NCBI GenBank assembly: GCA_900551385.1
Contig: URVS01000001.1
Location: 1-21,751, forward strand
From: an uncultured Mollicutes bacterium
GTDB taxonomy: Bacteria; Bacillota_I; Bacilli_A; RFN20; CAG-449
Length of the DNA stretch: 21,751 nucleotides
Reading direction: 5' to 3'
In this document: in pieces, positions 1-8,021 of the stretch
Layout of the letters: every line of letters starts with the position of its first letter
Position numbering within the stretch: position 1 is the stretch's first letter
Notes under the pieces: generated by a model
What the model saw: only the letters and a program-made list of their open reading frames with translations
Database searches by the model: none
What the model was told of the DNA's origin: nothing
Made by a program: the position numbers and the translations under genes

Positions 1-2191
1 TAGGATCATCGCCATATGGGTAATTTCCATTCCATTTTCCCCATTCCGGTTTATTTGTACCAGCTTGTTGTTGAGCGTATCCAGCGGCTCTTTGTAATAA
101 AATATCTTGATATAAAGAAAAAATATTAAATTCATTAGTTCTTGTTATTTCTACTATTGGAATAATAATATATCCAATAAAAGTTATAAGACAAATTAAT
201 AATCCATAAATTAAAGTTGTTTTCAATCCACCATTATCTAATATAGAACTTTCTTTTTTTCGTGGTTTTTCTTTCATGACATTATTATTAGATTTATCAC
301 TACCTAAGGCTAAAGCAGGTAAAGAATCACTTATTAAATTTACCCATAAAATATGAATAGCTATTAAAGGTAAAGGATAATTTAATAATAAACATAAAAA
401 CATAATTAACACTTCAGCTAAATTTGAACTTAACAAAAATATAACTGCTTTTTTGATATTATCATAAATAACTCTACCAGTTTCAATTGCTTTTTCTATA
501 GTAGAAAAATTATCATCAGTTAAAATAATATCTGCTACTGATTTAGCTACTTCAGTACCATTCTTACCCATAGCAATACCAACATCAGCTTCTTTAAGAC
601 TAGGTGCATCATTTACTCCATCTCCAGTCATAGCAGTTACATAATTCATCTTTTTATAACGAGAAACAATTTTCATTTTATCAATAGGAGTGACTCTGGC
701 GAAAACATTGATATTTTCTAATTCTTTATCAGTTAATGCATTAATTTGATTACCTAAACATACTTCATTATTTTGATTAACTAAATTTAATTCTTTACCA
801 ATAGCAGAAGCTGTTTTTAAATGATCTCCAGTAATCATAACTACTTTTACTCCTGCTTCTTTTAAATTATTAATAGATTCATTTACTCCATCTTTAATTG
901 GATCTTTTTCTCCTACAAAACCAATAAAAATTTCTTTATTATCATAATTGTAAGAAAAAGCTAAAACTCTTAAAGCATTATCGTAAAATGAAGATAAATA
1001 AATATCTATTTGTTTCCTTATTTTGCTATCTAAAACAGTTATTTTATTATCTAATAAATAATATTTACATCGAGATATAATTATTTCAAATGCACCTTTA
1101 GAAAATATAATATTTTGATTATTATATTTATGATATGTTTGCATCATTTTTCTTTCTGAAGAAAATGGTATTTCTTTATATCTTATATATTCTTTTTTTA
1201 TTTTTTCTATATCGTAATATTTTTCAGTATATTTTAATAACGCTACTTCTGTAGGATCACCTTTATCAATATCAGCGTCATTGCATAAACACATTGCTTT
1301 TAATAATAAATCATCATTACCATAAGAAAATATTTTTTCAACAATCATTTTATTTTCAGTAATTGTACCAGTTTTATCTGAACATACTAAAGAAACTGAA
1401 CCTAATGTTTCTATTGATGGTAAATGTTTTACAATAGTATTAACATTTACTAATTTTTGCACTCCTATTGATAAAGTAATTGTTACAACTGCCATTAATC
1501 CTTCAGGAATAACTGCAACCGCTAAAGAGATTGAAGTTATTAACATTTCTAACACATTACCTTTTCTAAAAAAAGAAATTATAAACATAATTACACAAAT
1601 AATAATTGTTGCTAAACCTAAAATTTTACTTAAATCATTTAATTTAATTTGTAATGGAGTTATTTCTTTTTTATTTTCAATAAAAGAAGATATTTTACCA
1701 AATTCAGTATCTTTACCAACTTTTATAACTTTTGCTTCTCCATGACCAGAAACCACTACTGTTGATTCAAATACTTTATTAGAATTATCTAAACCATTTT
1801 TATCTTTTTCTACTCTAATAGCTTCTCCAGTTAAACTTGATTCATCAATTTTTAAGCCATGATTATCAATTATTATTGCATCTGCTGCTACTATATCTCC
1901 TTCTTGTAAAACTAAAATATCATTAACTTTTATTTCATTAGATAATATTTTTTTAATTTTTCCATTTTCTTTAATATAACAATGAGGTGATGACATTTTC
2001 TTTAATGCTTCAAGAGCGTCATCAGCTCTTATTTCTTGAATAAAACCTACTATCCCATTAATAAAAATTACAAATAAAATAATAAAACCATCAATAAATT
2101 CTTTTAAATAAAAAGAAATAAAACATGCAACAAAAAGAATATATATTAATGGTGAATTAAACTGATTAATAAAAATTTTAAACTTTTTCAT
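1..2191 (-). CDS. Cation-transporting P-type ATPase (Ca2+ pump type), C-terminus cut by window edge
   Basis: This is a P2-type ATPase that would use ATP to move Ca2+ (possibly Mn2+) across the cytoplasmic membrane. I translated 730 residues before the window edge; the last membrane helices are missing. Visible in order: M1/M2 helices (about residues 9-50), the actuator loop LTGEA (T121-G122-E123), the M4 site VIPEGL (P229-E230), the phosphorylation motif DKTGT (D272), GDPTE and KGA in the nucleotide domain, and the hinge TGDGVNDAP (522-530). SSNLAEV in M5 and NLISDSLPALALG in M6 hold N, E and D side chains expected for Ca2+ coordination in the SERCA/PMCA group. The start has a good Shine-Dalgarno (AGGTGG) and an in-frame TAA 18 bases upstream, so the protein begins almost at M1 and lacks the roughly 45-residue N-terminal domain usual in this family. 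The specific ion is inferred from the motifs. Confidence 0.93.
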   Translation of the reverse strand, partial: MKKFKIFINQFNSPLIYILFVACFISFYLKEFIDGFIILFVIFINGIVGFIQEIRADDALEALKKMSSPHCYIKENGKIKKILSNEIKVNDILVLQEGDIVAADAIIIDNHGLKIDESSLTGEAIRVEKDKNGLDNSNKVFESTVVVSGHGEAKVIKVGKDTEFGKISSFIENKKEITPLQIKLNDLSKILGLATIIICVIMFIISFFRKGNVLEMLITSISLAVAVIPEGLMAVVTITLSIGVQKLVNVNTIVKHLPSIETLGSVSLVCSDKTGTITENKMIVEKIFSYGNDDLLLKAMCLCNDADIDKGDPTEVALLKYTEKYYDIEKIKKEYIRYKEIPFSSERKMMQTYHKYNNQNIIFSKGAFEIIISRCKYYLLDNKITVLDSKIRKQIDIYLSSFYDNALRVLAFSYNYDNKEIFIGFVGEKDPIKDGVNESINNLKEAGVKVVMITGDHLKTASAIGKELNLVNQNNEVCLGNQINALTDKELENINVFARVTPIDKMKIVSRYKKMNYVTAMTGDGVNDAPSLKEADVGIAMGKNGTEVAKSVADIILTDDNFSTIEKAIETGRVIYDNIKKAVIFLLSSNLAEVLIMFLCLLLNYPLPLIAIHILWVNLISDSLPALALGSDKSNNNVMKEKPRKKESSILDNGGLKTTLIYGLLICLITFIGYIIIPIVEITRTNEFNIFSLYQDILLQRAAGYAQQQAGTNKPEWGKWNGNYPYGDDP

Positions 2192-2240
2192 TTTTCCACC
2201 TATACAAACTTATTAAAATTTTTTTATTATTATTCTATTA

Positions 2241-2271
2241 AAAATAAAAAACTAATAGATTTCTCTACTAG
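2241..2271 (-). terminator. Intrinsic terminator or attenuator between micropeptide gene and P-type ATPase
   Basis: On the minus strand an 8-bp stem (CTAGTAGA pairing with TCTATTAG, one G-U pair) closes a GAAA tetraloop and is followed directly by a T-rich tract (TTTTTTATTTTT). This is a standard Rho-independent terminator. It lies between the 23-codon reading frame and the ATPase start. I see no convincing promoter between it and the ATPase, so ATPase expression may depend on read-through. Confidence 0.75.
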
Positions 2272-2280
2272 TTTATGATT

Positions 2281-2352
2281 TTATTTATATAATATTTTTT
2301 TAAGAATAAAGCTTATAATAATAAGTATTAAACCGATAATAATTAAAACCAC
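2281..2352 (-). CDS. 23-residue single-span membrane micropeptide (GTG start)
   Basis: A short reading frame starts at GTG and encodes 23 residues: a run of V, L, I, G and F (residues 2-17) followed by a basic tail, KKILYK. It is one hydrophobic span with a positive C-terminus. A strong Shine-Dalgarno (AGGAG) is 6 bases before the GTG. The overlapping ATG two bases upstream gives only M-W-F-stop. A terminator follows 10 bases after the stop, so the unit looks like its own small mRNA. Known analogies are type I toxin peptides and pump-associated micropeptides such as KdpF or sarcolipin. A leader peptide for attenuation of the ATPase is another option. I cannot assign a family, and AT-rich DNA can produce such frames by chance; the ribosome site and terminator are what argue for a real gene. 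Confidence 0.5.
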   Translation of the reverse strand: MVLIIIGLILIIISFILKKILYK

Positions 2353-2419
2353 ATGTTTCTCCTTTTTTTTCTTTTATTTTATATAAAATTTACCATAATG
2401 AAAATTAAATAAAATAATA

Positions 2420-2436
2420 TTGGCAATATGTTGGCA
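2420..2436. repeat. TTGGCA direct repeat, 11-bp period, in divergent intergenic region
   Basis: TTGGCA occurs at 2420-2425 and again at 2431-2436, exactly one helical turn apart, in the space between the leftward micropeptide/ATPase unit and the rightward hydrolase gene. A TATAAA box on the plus strand (2438-2443) follows immediately. The position suits a regulator binding one face of the helix, but no regulator gene is nearby and no factor is recognised. Confidence 0.35.
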
Positions 2437-2485
2437 CTATAAAATTAAAATATTATTTAAATAAAAAGTACAAAGTGATATTATT

Positions 2486-2505
2486 TAGTTAGAGGTGTCT
2501 AACTA
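2486..2505 (+). promoter_or_regulatory. Perfect hairpin enclosing the ribosome binding site of the hydrolase gene
   Basis: TAGTTAGA (2486-2493) and TCTAACTA (2498-2505) are perfect 8-bp inverted repeats separated by GGTG. The Shine-Dalgarno (AGAGGTG) lies in the end of the left arm and the loop, and the right arm ends on the A of the ATG. In mRNA this stem would hide the ribosome site, as in an RNA thermometer or a protein-controlled translational switch. As DNA it could equally be an operator. Confidence 0.55.
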
Positions 2506-3287
2506 TGAAATTTTATGAAAGTGGAAATATTAATAATCCAGTTATATTTTTAATTCCTGGAACATGTTGTCATTATACATTATTTAACAAAGTTGTTCCT
2601 TCTTTAAGAGAAAGATTTTATACTGTTGTAGTTTCATTTGATGGATTTGATGAACATGAAAAAACTGAATATATAAGTATGGAAGAAGAAACCAAAAAAA
2701 TTGAAAATTATATAAAAGAAAAATTTAATAATCATATTTCTTGTATATATGGTTGTTCACTCGGTGGATCATTTGCATCTTATTTAGTTCAAAGAAATAA
2801 TATTAAAGTAGACCATATTATTTTAGGTAGTAGTGATATGGATCAAAGTAATGTTTTTATAGCTAAAATAAAAGGAAAAATCATTTCTCCAATTATGTAT
2901 AAAATGATTCATACTGGAACTATACCTTCTTTTATGGAAAATAAACTTAATAAAATGAAAATTAATGAACCAACTAGATATAATCAAACAATGGAATTTC
3001 TTAATTCTTTTATGGTTCCAAGTTTAAAAGATGTAGTTACTGAAAAAAGTATATATAATCAATATGTTTCAGATTTAGTAACAAAAATTGATAACAATAT
3101 TGATAATAAAAATACTAAAGTTCATGTATTTTATGCTTTAGGAATGGGTAAAAAATATCGTAAAAGATATTTAAAACATTTTAAAAACCCTGATATTAGA
3201 GAACAAAATTTAAATCATGAAACATTTTTCTTCTGTTATCCAGATAAATGGGTAAAAGAAGTATTTGATTGTGTTTTTAGTAATTAA
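2505..3287 (+). CDS. Alpha/beta hydrolase
   Basis: A 260-residue protein with an alpha/beta-hydrolase fold. FLIPGT near residue 15 is the usual strand-3/oxyanion turn, G83-C-S85-L-G87-G is the nucleophile elbow (GxSxG), and NHETFFF near the C-terminus supplies the likely catalytic histidine (H238). There is no signal peptide, so it is probably cytosolic. The region between about residues 120 and 200 would be the lid, which sets substrate preference in this superfamily; the substrate cannot be read from sequence. The start is fixed by AGAGGTG seven bases upstream. It stands alone, with the divergent pump unit on its left and a convergent ATPase gene 26 bp downstream, and no clear terminator between them. 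Confidence 0.8.
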   Translation: MKFYESGNINNPVIFLIPGTCCHYTLFNKVVPSLRERFYTVVVSFDGFDEHEKTEYISMEEETKKIENYIKEKFNNHISCIYGCSLGGSFASYLVQRNNIKVDHIILGSSDMDQSNVFIAKIKGKIISPIMYKMIHTGTIPSFMENKLNKMKINEPTRYNQTMEFLNSFMVPSLKDVVTEKSIYNQYVSDLVTKIDNNIDNKNTKVHVFYALGMGKKYRKRYLKHFKNPDIREQNLNHETFFFCYPDKWVKEVFDCVFSN

Positions 3288-3313
3288 ATTATTAAATAAT
3301 ATAACTGACTTAA

Positions 3314-4651
3314 TTAATTATTTTTATCTATTTCTTTAATAAAATTTTTTAGTAAAAACATTGTAAAATAAGGAAATGTATAAAATTTTCCATTAAAACC
3401 TATATTTTTATCACCAAATTTAATTCCAAATTTAACATCTTGATATATTTCTTTATCAATCAATTTATTTAATGATGGAGTTGAACCATCTTTCGCTTTT
3501 ACTTCAATAGGAATTAACGAATTTTTATTTCTAATAAAAAAATCCATCTCAATTTGGGAATGATCATCTTTATAATAAAATAATTTATACCCTTCTTTAA
3601 CTAAAGTTTCACTTGCAATACTTTCATATATTGCACCTTTAAATGTATTAAAATTTTTATTTTCTCTTAAATCAATTTGAGCTTCTTCATCTAATGAGGC
3701 AATTAAAAGACCAGTATCACCAAAATAAATTTTATATTTAGATATATCGTAATTACCTAACAAAGGTAATTCTGCTTCATTTAAGCAATAACATATATTT
3801 ATTATTCCAGCATTTGATAGCCATTCAAACGCTCCAATATATTCTCTATTCCTTGCACCTTTACTTATTTTAGCAACCTGATATCTTTTATTTTCTTTAC
3901 CTAAAAAGAATGGGATATTTCTATAAATATTTAATATTTTACCTTTTTCTAAACCTTTTGCATATTTTGTAATATCTTCTTCATAATCATTTAATAATTG
4001 CTTTTGCATTTTTAAAATTCCAGAAAAATTATTATTTTCTATATACTTTAAAACAATAGCAGGCATACCACCAGTAATTAAATAATCATTAAAACATTCT
4101 TTATATATTTTCATTTCTAATTCACTAAAAGGAACAAGATTTACCATGTGATTTAGCAAATCACTAATTTGGTCTTTGTCATATCCTTTAGCCCATAAAA
4201 ACTCTTCAAAATCCATTGAATACATATCATAATCTTCTTTATATCCAACACTATTTAATTGAATTTCATTATAATTAATCCCCATTAGTGAACCAGAACA
4301 AATAATATCAAATCTATTATCTATTTTAAATTGCTTTAATGAAGTCATTGCTTTTGAACATAATTGCACTTCATCAAAAAATATTAATGTATTATTTTTT
4401 TCAAATGTAGCATTTGGCATTAATAAAGATATATTTTTAATTATGTTATCAACATCATATCCATTATCGAAAATTGATTTAAAATTTTCGTTTGATGCAA
4501 AGTTAATTTCTATAAAATTTTTGTAATTTTCTTTTGCAAATTTAACAATAGAATATGTTTTTCCTATTTGTCTAGCCCCCTTTATTACAAGTGGTAAATG
4601 ATTTTTTTCATTTTTCCATTCTAACAAATATAATTCTATTTTTCTTTTCAT
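3314..4651 (-). CDS. AAA_14/DUF4143-type ATPase with PD-(D/E)XK-like C-terminus (paralogue 1)
   Basis: A 445-residue P-loop ATPase of a large, functionally undefined family common in host-associated microbes. Walker A is GARQIGKT (25-32), Walker B is LIFFDE (D93-E94), and a polar sensor SGS lies at 119-121. Residues about 240-300 (with GKENKRYQVAKI and the AFEWLSNAGII helix) look like a winged-helix segment. The C-terminal DUF4143 part has D370 and E383-V-K385 in the spacing of a PD-(D/E)XK nuclease-like core. The start has AAGGTGAT upstream, closely matching paralogue 2. It is divergent from paralogue 2 with 212 bp between them, and that gap carries repeats on this gene's promoter. Domain identity is fairly sure. 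Nuclease activity and function are inference. Confidence 0.88.
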   Translation of the reverse strand: MKRKIELYLLEWKNEKNHLPLVIKGARQIGKTYSIVKFAKENYKNFIEINFASNENFKSIFDNGYDVDNIIKNISLLMPNATFEKNNTLIFFDEVQLCSKAMTSLKQFKIDNRFDIICSGSLMGINYNEIQLNSVGYKEDYDMYSMDFEEFLWAKGYDKDQISDLLNHMVNLVPFSELEMKIYKECFNDYLITGGMPAIVLKYIENNNFSGILKMQKQLLNDYEEDITKYAKGLEKGKILNIYRNIPFFLGKENKRYQVAKISKGARNREYIGAFEWLSNAGIINICYCLNEAELPLLGNYDISKYKIYFGDTGLLIASLDEEAQIDLRENKNFNTFKGAIYESIASETLVKEGYKLFYYKDDHSQIEMDFFIRNKNSLIPIEVKAKDGSTPSLNKLIDKEIYQDVKFGIKFGDKNIGFNGKFYTFPYFTMFLLKNFIKEIDKNN

Positions 4652-4668
4652 AATATCACCTTGTTAAT

Positions 4669-4697
4669 AATATATCACGTTTTCAGGTGTTTTTCAA
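4669..4697 (-). promoter_or_regulatory. Sigma-70-like promoter of ATPase paralogue 1
   Basis: On the minus strand TTGAAA (4692-4697) and TATATT (4669-4674) are separated by exactly 17 bp, an optimal bacterial promoter spacing. The promoter-proximal copy of the 33-bp-phased repeat (4676-4688) lies entirely within the spacer, so a protein bound there would compete with RNA polymerase. Confidence 0.6.
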
Positions 4698-4754
4698 AAA
4701 CAATTTTACACGTTTTCAGGTATTATTATAGCTTAAATTTACACGTTTTAGATA
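4676..4754 (-). repeat. Three 33-bp-phased operator-like repeats before ATPase paralogue 1
   Basis: In plus-strand orientation CACGTTTTCAGGT starts at 4676 and at 4709, and a diverged copy (CACGTTTTAGATA) starts at 4742, so the period is exactly 33 bp. The copy nearest the gene sits in the promoter spacer and the farthest is the most diverged. A palindrome, GTTTTTCAAAAAC, lies between copies one and two (4689-4701). Three helical turns between sites would place bound proteins on the same face of the helix. Confidence 0.75.
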
Positions 4755-4839
4755 AATTGATAGATAATAGTGGATAGTTTTGCTAATTATTCGGTTGAAA
4801 AAGTGTGCTATATTGCAAATTATTCGGTTGAAAAAGTGT
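4752..4839 (+). repeat. 33-bp-phased operator-like repeats before ATPase paralogue 2
   Basis: Two identical 22-bp copies lie at 4785-4806 and 4818-4839, each with the core TTCGGTTGAAAAAGTGT. They are again exactly 33 bp apart. A degenerate third copy (ending AATAGTGG) is in phase at 4752-4773. The core differs from that of paralogue 1, but both share GAAAA-x-GTGTAAA at the gene-proximal side. A promoter is less clear here: an extended -10 (TGCTATATT, 4806-4814) and TAAAAT (4839-4844) are both possible. Confidence 0.75.
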
Positions 4840-4863
4840 AAAATAATATCAAGGTGATATATC

Positions 4864-6210
4864 ATGTTAGAAAGAAAAATTACAAAAGTCTTATTGGCTT
4901 GGAAAAATAATACTATTATCGAGAAAAAAGCTCTAGTAATTAAAGGCTTAAGACAAATTGGTAAAACTTTTATTGTTAAACAATTTGCTAAAGATAATTA
5001 TGAAAATCAAATATATATTAATTTTAAGAATAATGATGATTTAAAATCTGTATTTGAAGAAAATTTAAATGTTGATAGGATTTTAATTGATTTATCTGCT
5101 AAAATGCCTAATATAAAATTAATTCCTTATAAAACTATTATTATTTTTGATGAAATACAAGAATGTGCTAATGCTAGAGCCTCAATAAAAGCTTTTGTAG
5201 AAGATGGAAGATATGATATTATTGCAACAGGTTCATTACCTGGAATAAAAGGTTATAATAAGAAAAAAGGTAAAGGTGTACCAACAGGTTCTGAACATAT
5301 TATATATATGTATCCATTAGATTTTGAAGAATTTTTATGGGCAAAAGGTATATCAAAAGATGTAATAAATTATTTAAAAGAATGTTTTAACAATAAAGAA
5401 CAAATTTCTAAAGCTGTTCATGAATCAATGATTAGATATTTTAAAGAATATATTTGTGTTGGTGGATTACCAGAAGCAGTAAATATATTTTTAAAAACAG
5501 GTGATATGAATCAAGTATATAATGAGCAAAGAGATATATTAGAAGAATATAAAGACGATTTTGGAAAACATTTAGATGCAAATGACAATGAAGAAGTTGA
5601 TAAATTTCTCTTAGCAAGGATTGAAGAAGTTTTTGATTCAATTCCAAGTCAATTAGCAAAAGAAAATAAAAAATTCCAATATTCAAAAATAAAAATAAAA
5701 GGTAGAAGTGCAGATTATAGAGAGGCTATTCAATGGTTAATTGATGCAGGTATTGTTATTCCTTGTTATAATTTATCAACAATAGAATCTCCATTAGAAG
5801 GAAATAAAATTGATAATGTTTTTAAGCTATATATGAGAGATAGTGGATTATTTGTTAGTATGCTAGAAAAAGGCACTGCTGGAGAAATTCTTTCAGGCAA
5901 TTTAGGAATTTATAAAGGCGCCATATATGAAAATATTATTGCTGATGCTTTTGCTAAAATGGATAGAAAATTATATTATTTTCATAAAGATTCCGGTCTT
6001 GAAATAGATTTTATAACAAAATTTGAAGGTAATATTACACTAATTGAAGTTAAATCTACCACTGGTAAAACAAAATCTGCTTCAACAATACTTAATGATA
6101 AAAACTATAATATAAAGCACTGTATCAAATTTGGGGAATACAATATTGGATTTACTAATAATATTTTAACTTTACCTTATTATTTAGTATTTTTATTCAA
6201 TGAAATATAA
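4864..6210 (+). CDS. AAA_14/DUF4143-type ATPase with PD-(D/E)XK-like C-terminus (paralogue 2)
   Basis: A 448-residue paralogue of the gene divergent from it. Walker A is GLRQIGKT (28-35), Walker B is IIIFDE (D96-E97), and ATGS (121-124) is the sensor stretch. DFEEFLWAKG (153-162) is the family signature shared by paralogues 1-3. A probable winged helix covers about residues 255-305. D382 and E395-V-K397 form the PD-(D/E)XK-like site. The start follows AAGGTGAT, part of a leader nearly identical to paralogue 1. The gene ends in a strong shared terminator. It appears intact. The biochemical role is unknown; an ATP-driven DNA-acting or self-regulating protein is a guess from the domains. Confidence 0.88.
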   Translation: MLERKITKVLLAWKNNTIIEKKALVIKGLRQIGKTFIVKQFAKDNYENQIYINFKNNDDLKSVFEENLNVDRILIDLSAKMPNIKLIPYKTIIIFDEIQECANARASIKAFVEDGRYDIIATGSLPGIKGYNKKKGKGVPTGSEHIIYMYPLDFEEFLWAKGISKDVINYLKECFNNKEQISKAVHESMIRYFKEYICVGGLPEAVNIFLKTGDMNQVYNEQRDILEEYKDDFGKHLDANDNEEVDKFLLARIEEVFDSIPSQLAKENKKFQYSKIKIKGRSADYREAIQWLIDAGIVIPCYNLSTIESPLEGNKIDNVFKLYMRDSGLFVSMLEKGTAGEILSGNLGIYKGAIYENIIADAFAKMDRKLYYFHKDSGLEIDFITKFEGNITLIEVKSTTGKTKSASTILNDKNYNIKHCIKFGEYNIGFTNNILTLPYYLVFLFNEI

Positions 6211-6222
6211 TTTAAAGCACTT

Positions 6223-6252
6223 AAAAATGAGGCATATCGCCTCATTTTTTTT
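6223..6252. terminator. Bidirectional intrinsic terminator
   Basis: AAAAATGAGGC (6223-6233) and GCCTCATTTTT (6239-6249) form a perfect 11-bp stem with a 5-base loop, flanked by A-rich sequence on one side and a T run on the other. It lies between two convergent genes (the paralogue 2 ATPase and PepF), so it can end both transcripts. Confidence 0.93.
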
Positions 6253-6260
6253 AACCATTA

Positions 6261-8021
6261 TTATTTAATTAATTCTTCGTATTCATCAATTAATTCATTT
6301 AATTTATTACATACTGCTAAGAATGGTTCTTTAGAAGTTAAATCAACTCCACCTTTTTTAACAATTTCTATTGGATAATCTGATCCACCCATTTTTAACA
6401 TTTCTATATATTTTTCAAATGCTCCTTCTTTTTTAGCTTTAATATCTTGATATATTTTCATCGAAGCAGAAAAACATGTCGCATATTGATATACATAGAA
6501 TGGTGAATTATATAGATGTGGAATATAAGCCCAAACAAATTTCTTTAATGGCTCTGTATCTAAATCTATACCATAATATGTGTAATATAAATTTTTAATA
6601 ATTTCACATAATGATTCATATGTAAATGGTTTACCATCAAGAGCTAATTGATGTGCTTGGTATTCAAAATCAGCAAATAATGTTTGACGATAGAATGTTG
6701 ATACAATTCCATCCATTTGTTGTTCTATTGCTTGAATTTTTAATTCTTTATCATTGCTATTTTTAATTAAATAATCTAAGAATATTTGTTCATTCAATGT
6801 TGATGGAATTTCCGCGACAAAGATTAAATAATCTTTTGTTGCATATGGTTGAGTTTCTTCTGAATATAAGGTATGAATTGAATGTCCACATTCATGTGCT
6901 AAAGTAAATGCTGAATCTAATGTATCAGTATGATTTAATAAAATATATGGTCCATAACCATAAACACCTGTTGAATATGCTCCACTTCTTTTTCCATCAC
7001 TAGGATATACATCAACATGTCCATCTTTTAAGGCTATTTTTGCATGTTCAACAAAATCATCACCCATTACTTGTAATGCTTTTAAAACATCTTCATAAGC
7101 TTTAGGGAATGGATATTTTACTTCAGCTTTTGAATAATGTAAGAATCTATCATAAGTATGATATTCTTCTAAATTAAATAATTTTTTTCTTAAAGCAATA
7201 TATCTTTTTAATGGAGCAGTATTTTCTTTAACTGTATTAATTAATGATAAATATACTTCTTCTGGTATTTTATTATGATCTAAAACACTTGATAAAATAG
7301 ATTTATAACCTCTATTTCTCATCTTAGCAATATTAGAATCAACTATACCTTTATAGATTGTACATAAAGTATTTTCATGTTTTTGATAATAAGAAAATTG
7401 TGCTTCAAATATTTTTCTTCTATCATCTTGATTCTTAGTTCTCATTAATACACTTGTATATGTATTTGGACTAATTTTTACTTCTTCACCTGTTGATAAA
7501 GTTACATCAATAGGATTAAAATCACTATTTTGTAACATTGCATATAATCTAGCAAAAGAAGAAGTTACCATTTGATAATTAGACATTATCATTTCTTCTT
7601 TAGTAGAAAGAACATGTTCTTTACCATCAAATATTTTTTTAATATTAAATAAGTTTTCTTTGATAGCCTTACTATTTTTAGCAAATTCTACATATTTATC
7701 AAAACTTAATTCAAGAATTTCGTTATCTACAAAGCTACTATTACTTGAATATTCTTGCAAGACTTCTCTTATTTTCATCATTAAAGCTTGATAATTTAAA
7801 TCTTTTTGATTTTTATCATAATTCATTGCAACATAAGAATATAATTTTTCAAATAATTTTCCTAAATCATCTTGAAAAACGAAAAAATCATTTATTTCTT
7901 GTTCAGTTTTTAAATGACATTTAAATTTAGATATTTCATTTATTTTATTTTTTAAGATTTCTAAATCTTTAGACCATGCTTCATCATTAATATATATTTC
8001 TTTTAAATTCCATTCTGTCAT
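6261..8021 (-). CDS. pepF: M3-family oligoendopeptidase F
   Basis: A cytosolic zinc metallopeptidase that cleaves short peptides. I start it at 8021 (586 residues) because AAAGGAATT stands upstream of that ATG; a longer frame opening at 8075 adds 18 hydrophobic residues without a ribosome site. The HExGH zinc motif is H376-E-C-G-H380 (586-residue numbering), followed by AEIPSTLNE, which carries the third zinc ligand glutamate. The upstream segment YGPYILLNHTDTLDSAFTLAH is characteristic of the PepF group. Length is normal for the family (about 600). It is the last gene of a leftward run, 75 bp after YfhO, and ends at the bidirectional terminator. Its job is probably peptide recycling; the link with the envelope genes may only be positional. 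Confidence 0.95.
   Translation of the reverse strand: MTEWNLKEIYINDEAWSKDLEILKNKINEISKFKCHLKTEQEINDFFVFQDDLGKLFEKLYSYVAMNYDKNQKDLNYQALMMKIREVLQEYSSNSSFVDNEILELSFDKYVEFAKNSKAIKENLFNIKKIFDGKEHVLSTKEEMIMSNYQMVTSSFARLYAMLQNSDFNPIDVTLSTGEEVKISPNTYTSVLMRTKNQDDRRKIFEAQFSYYQKHENTLCTIYKGIVDSNIAKMRNRGYKSILSSVLDHNKIPEEVYLSLINTVKENTAPLKRYIALRKKLFNLEEYHTYDRFLHYSKAEVKYPFPKAYEDVLKALQVMGDDFVEHAKIALKDGHVDVYPSDGKRSGAYSTGVYGYGPYILLNHTDTLDSAFTLAHECGHSIHTLYSEETQPYATKDYLIFVAEIPSTLNEQIFLDYLIKNSNDKELKIQAIEQQMDGIVSTFYRQTLFADFEYQAHQLALDGKPFTYESLCEIIKNLYYTYYGIDLDTEPLKKFVWAYIPHLYNSPFYVYQYATCFSASMKIYQDIKAKKEGAFEKYIEMLKMGGSDYPIEIVKKGGVDLTSKEPFLAVCNKLNELIDEYEELIK

Noticed and set aside
2192..2400. Mn2+-sensing yybP-ykoY riboswitch before the P-type ATPase
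   Set aside because: Such riboswitches often precede these pumps, but I cannot find the conserved loops or a multi-helix leader. The region instead holds a short frame and one hairpin.
4676..4839. CRISPR-like array from regularly spaced repeats
   Set aside because: Repeats are only 13-22 bp with two or three copies, the intervening sequence is not spacer-like, two different repeat families face opposite ways, and no cas genes are present. Operator sites fit better.
5441..5686. 81-codon minus-strand frame inside ATPase paralogue 2
   Set aside because: Its L/I/Y/H-rich composition is the antisense of an AT-rich coding sequence, it has no ribosome site, and the plus-strand gene is clear.
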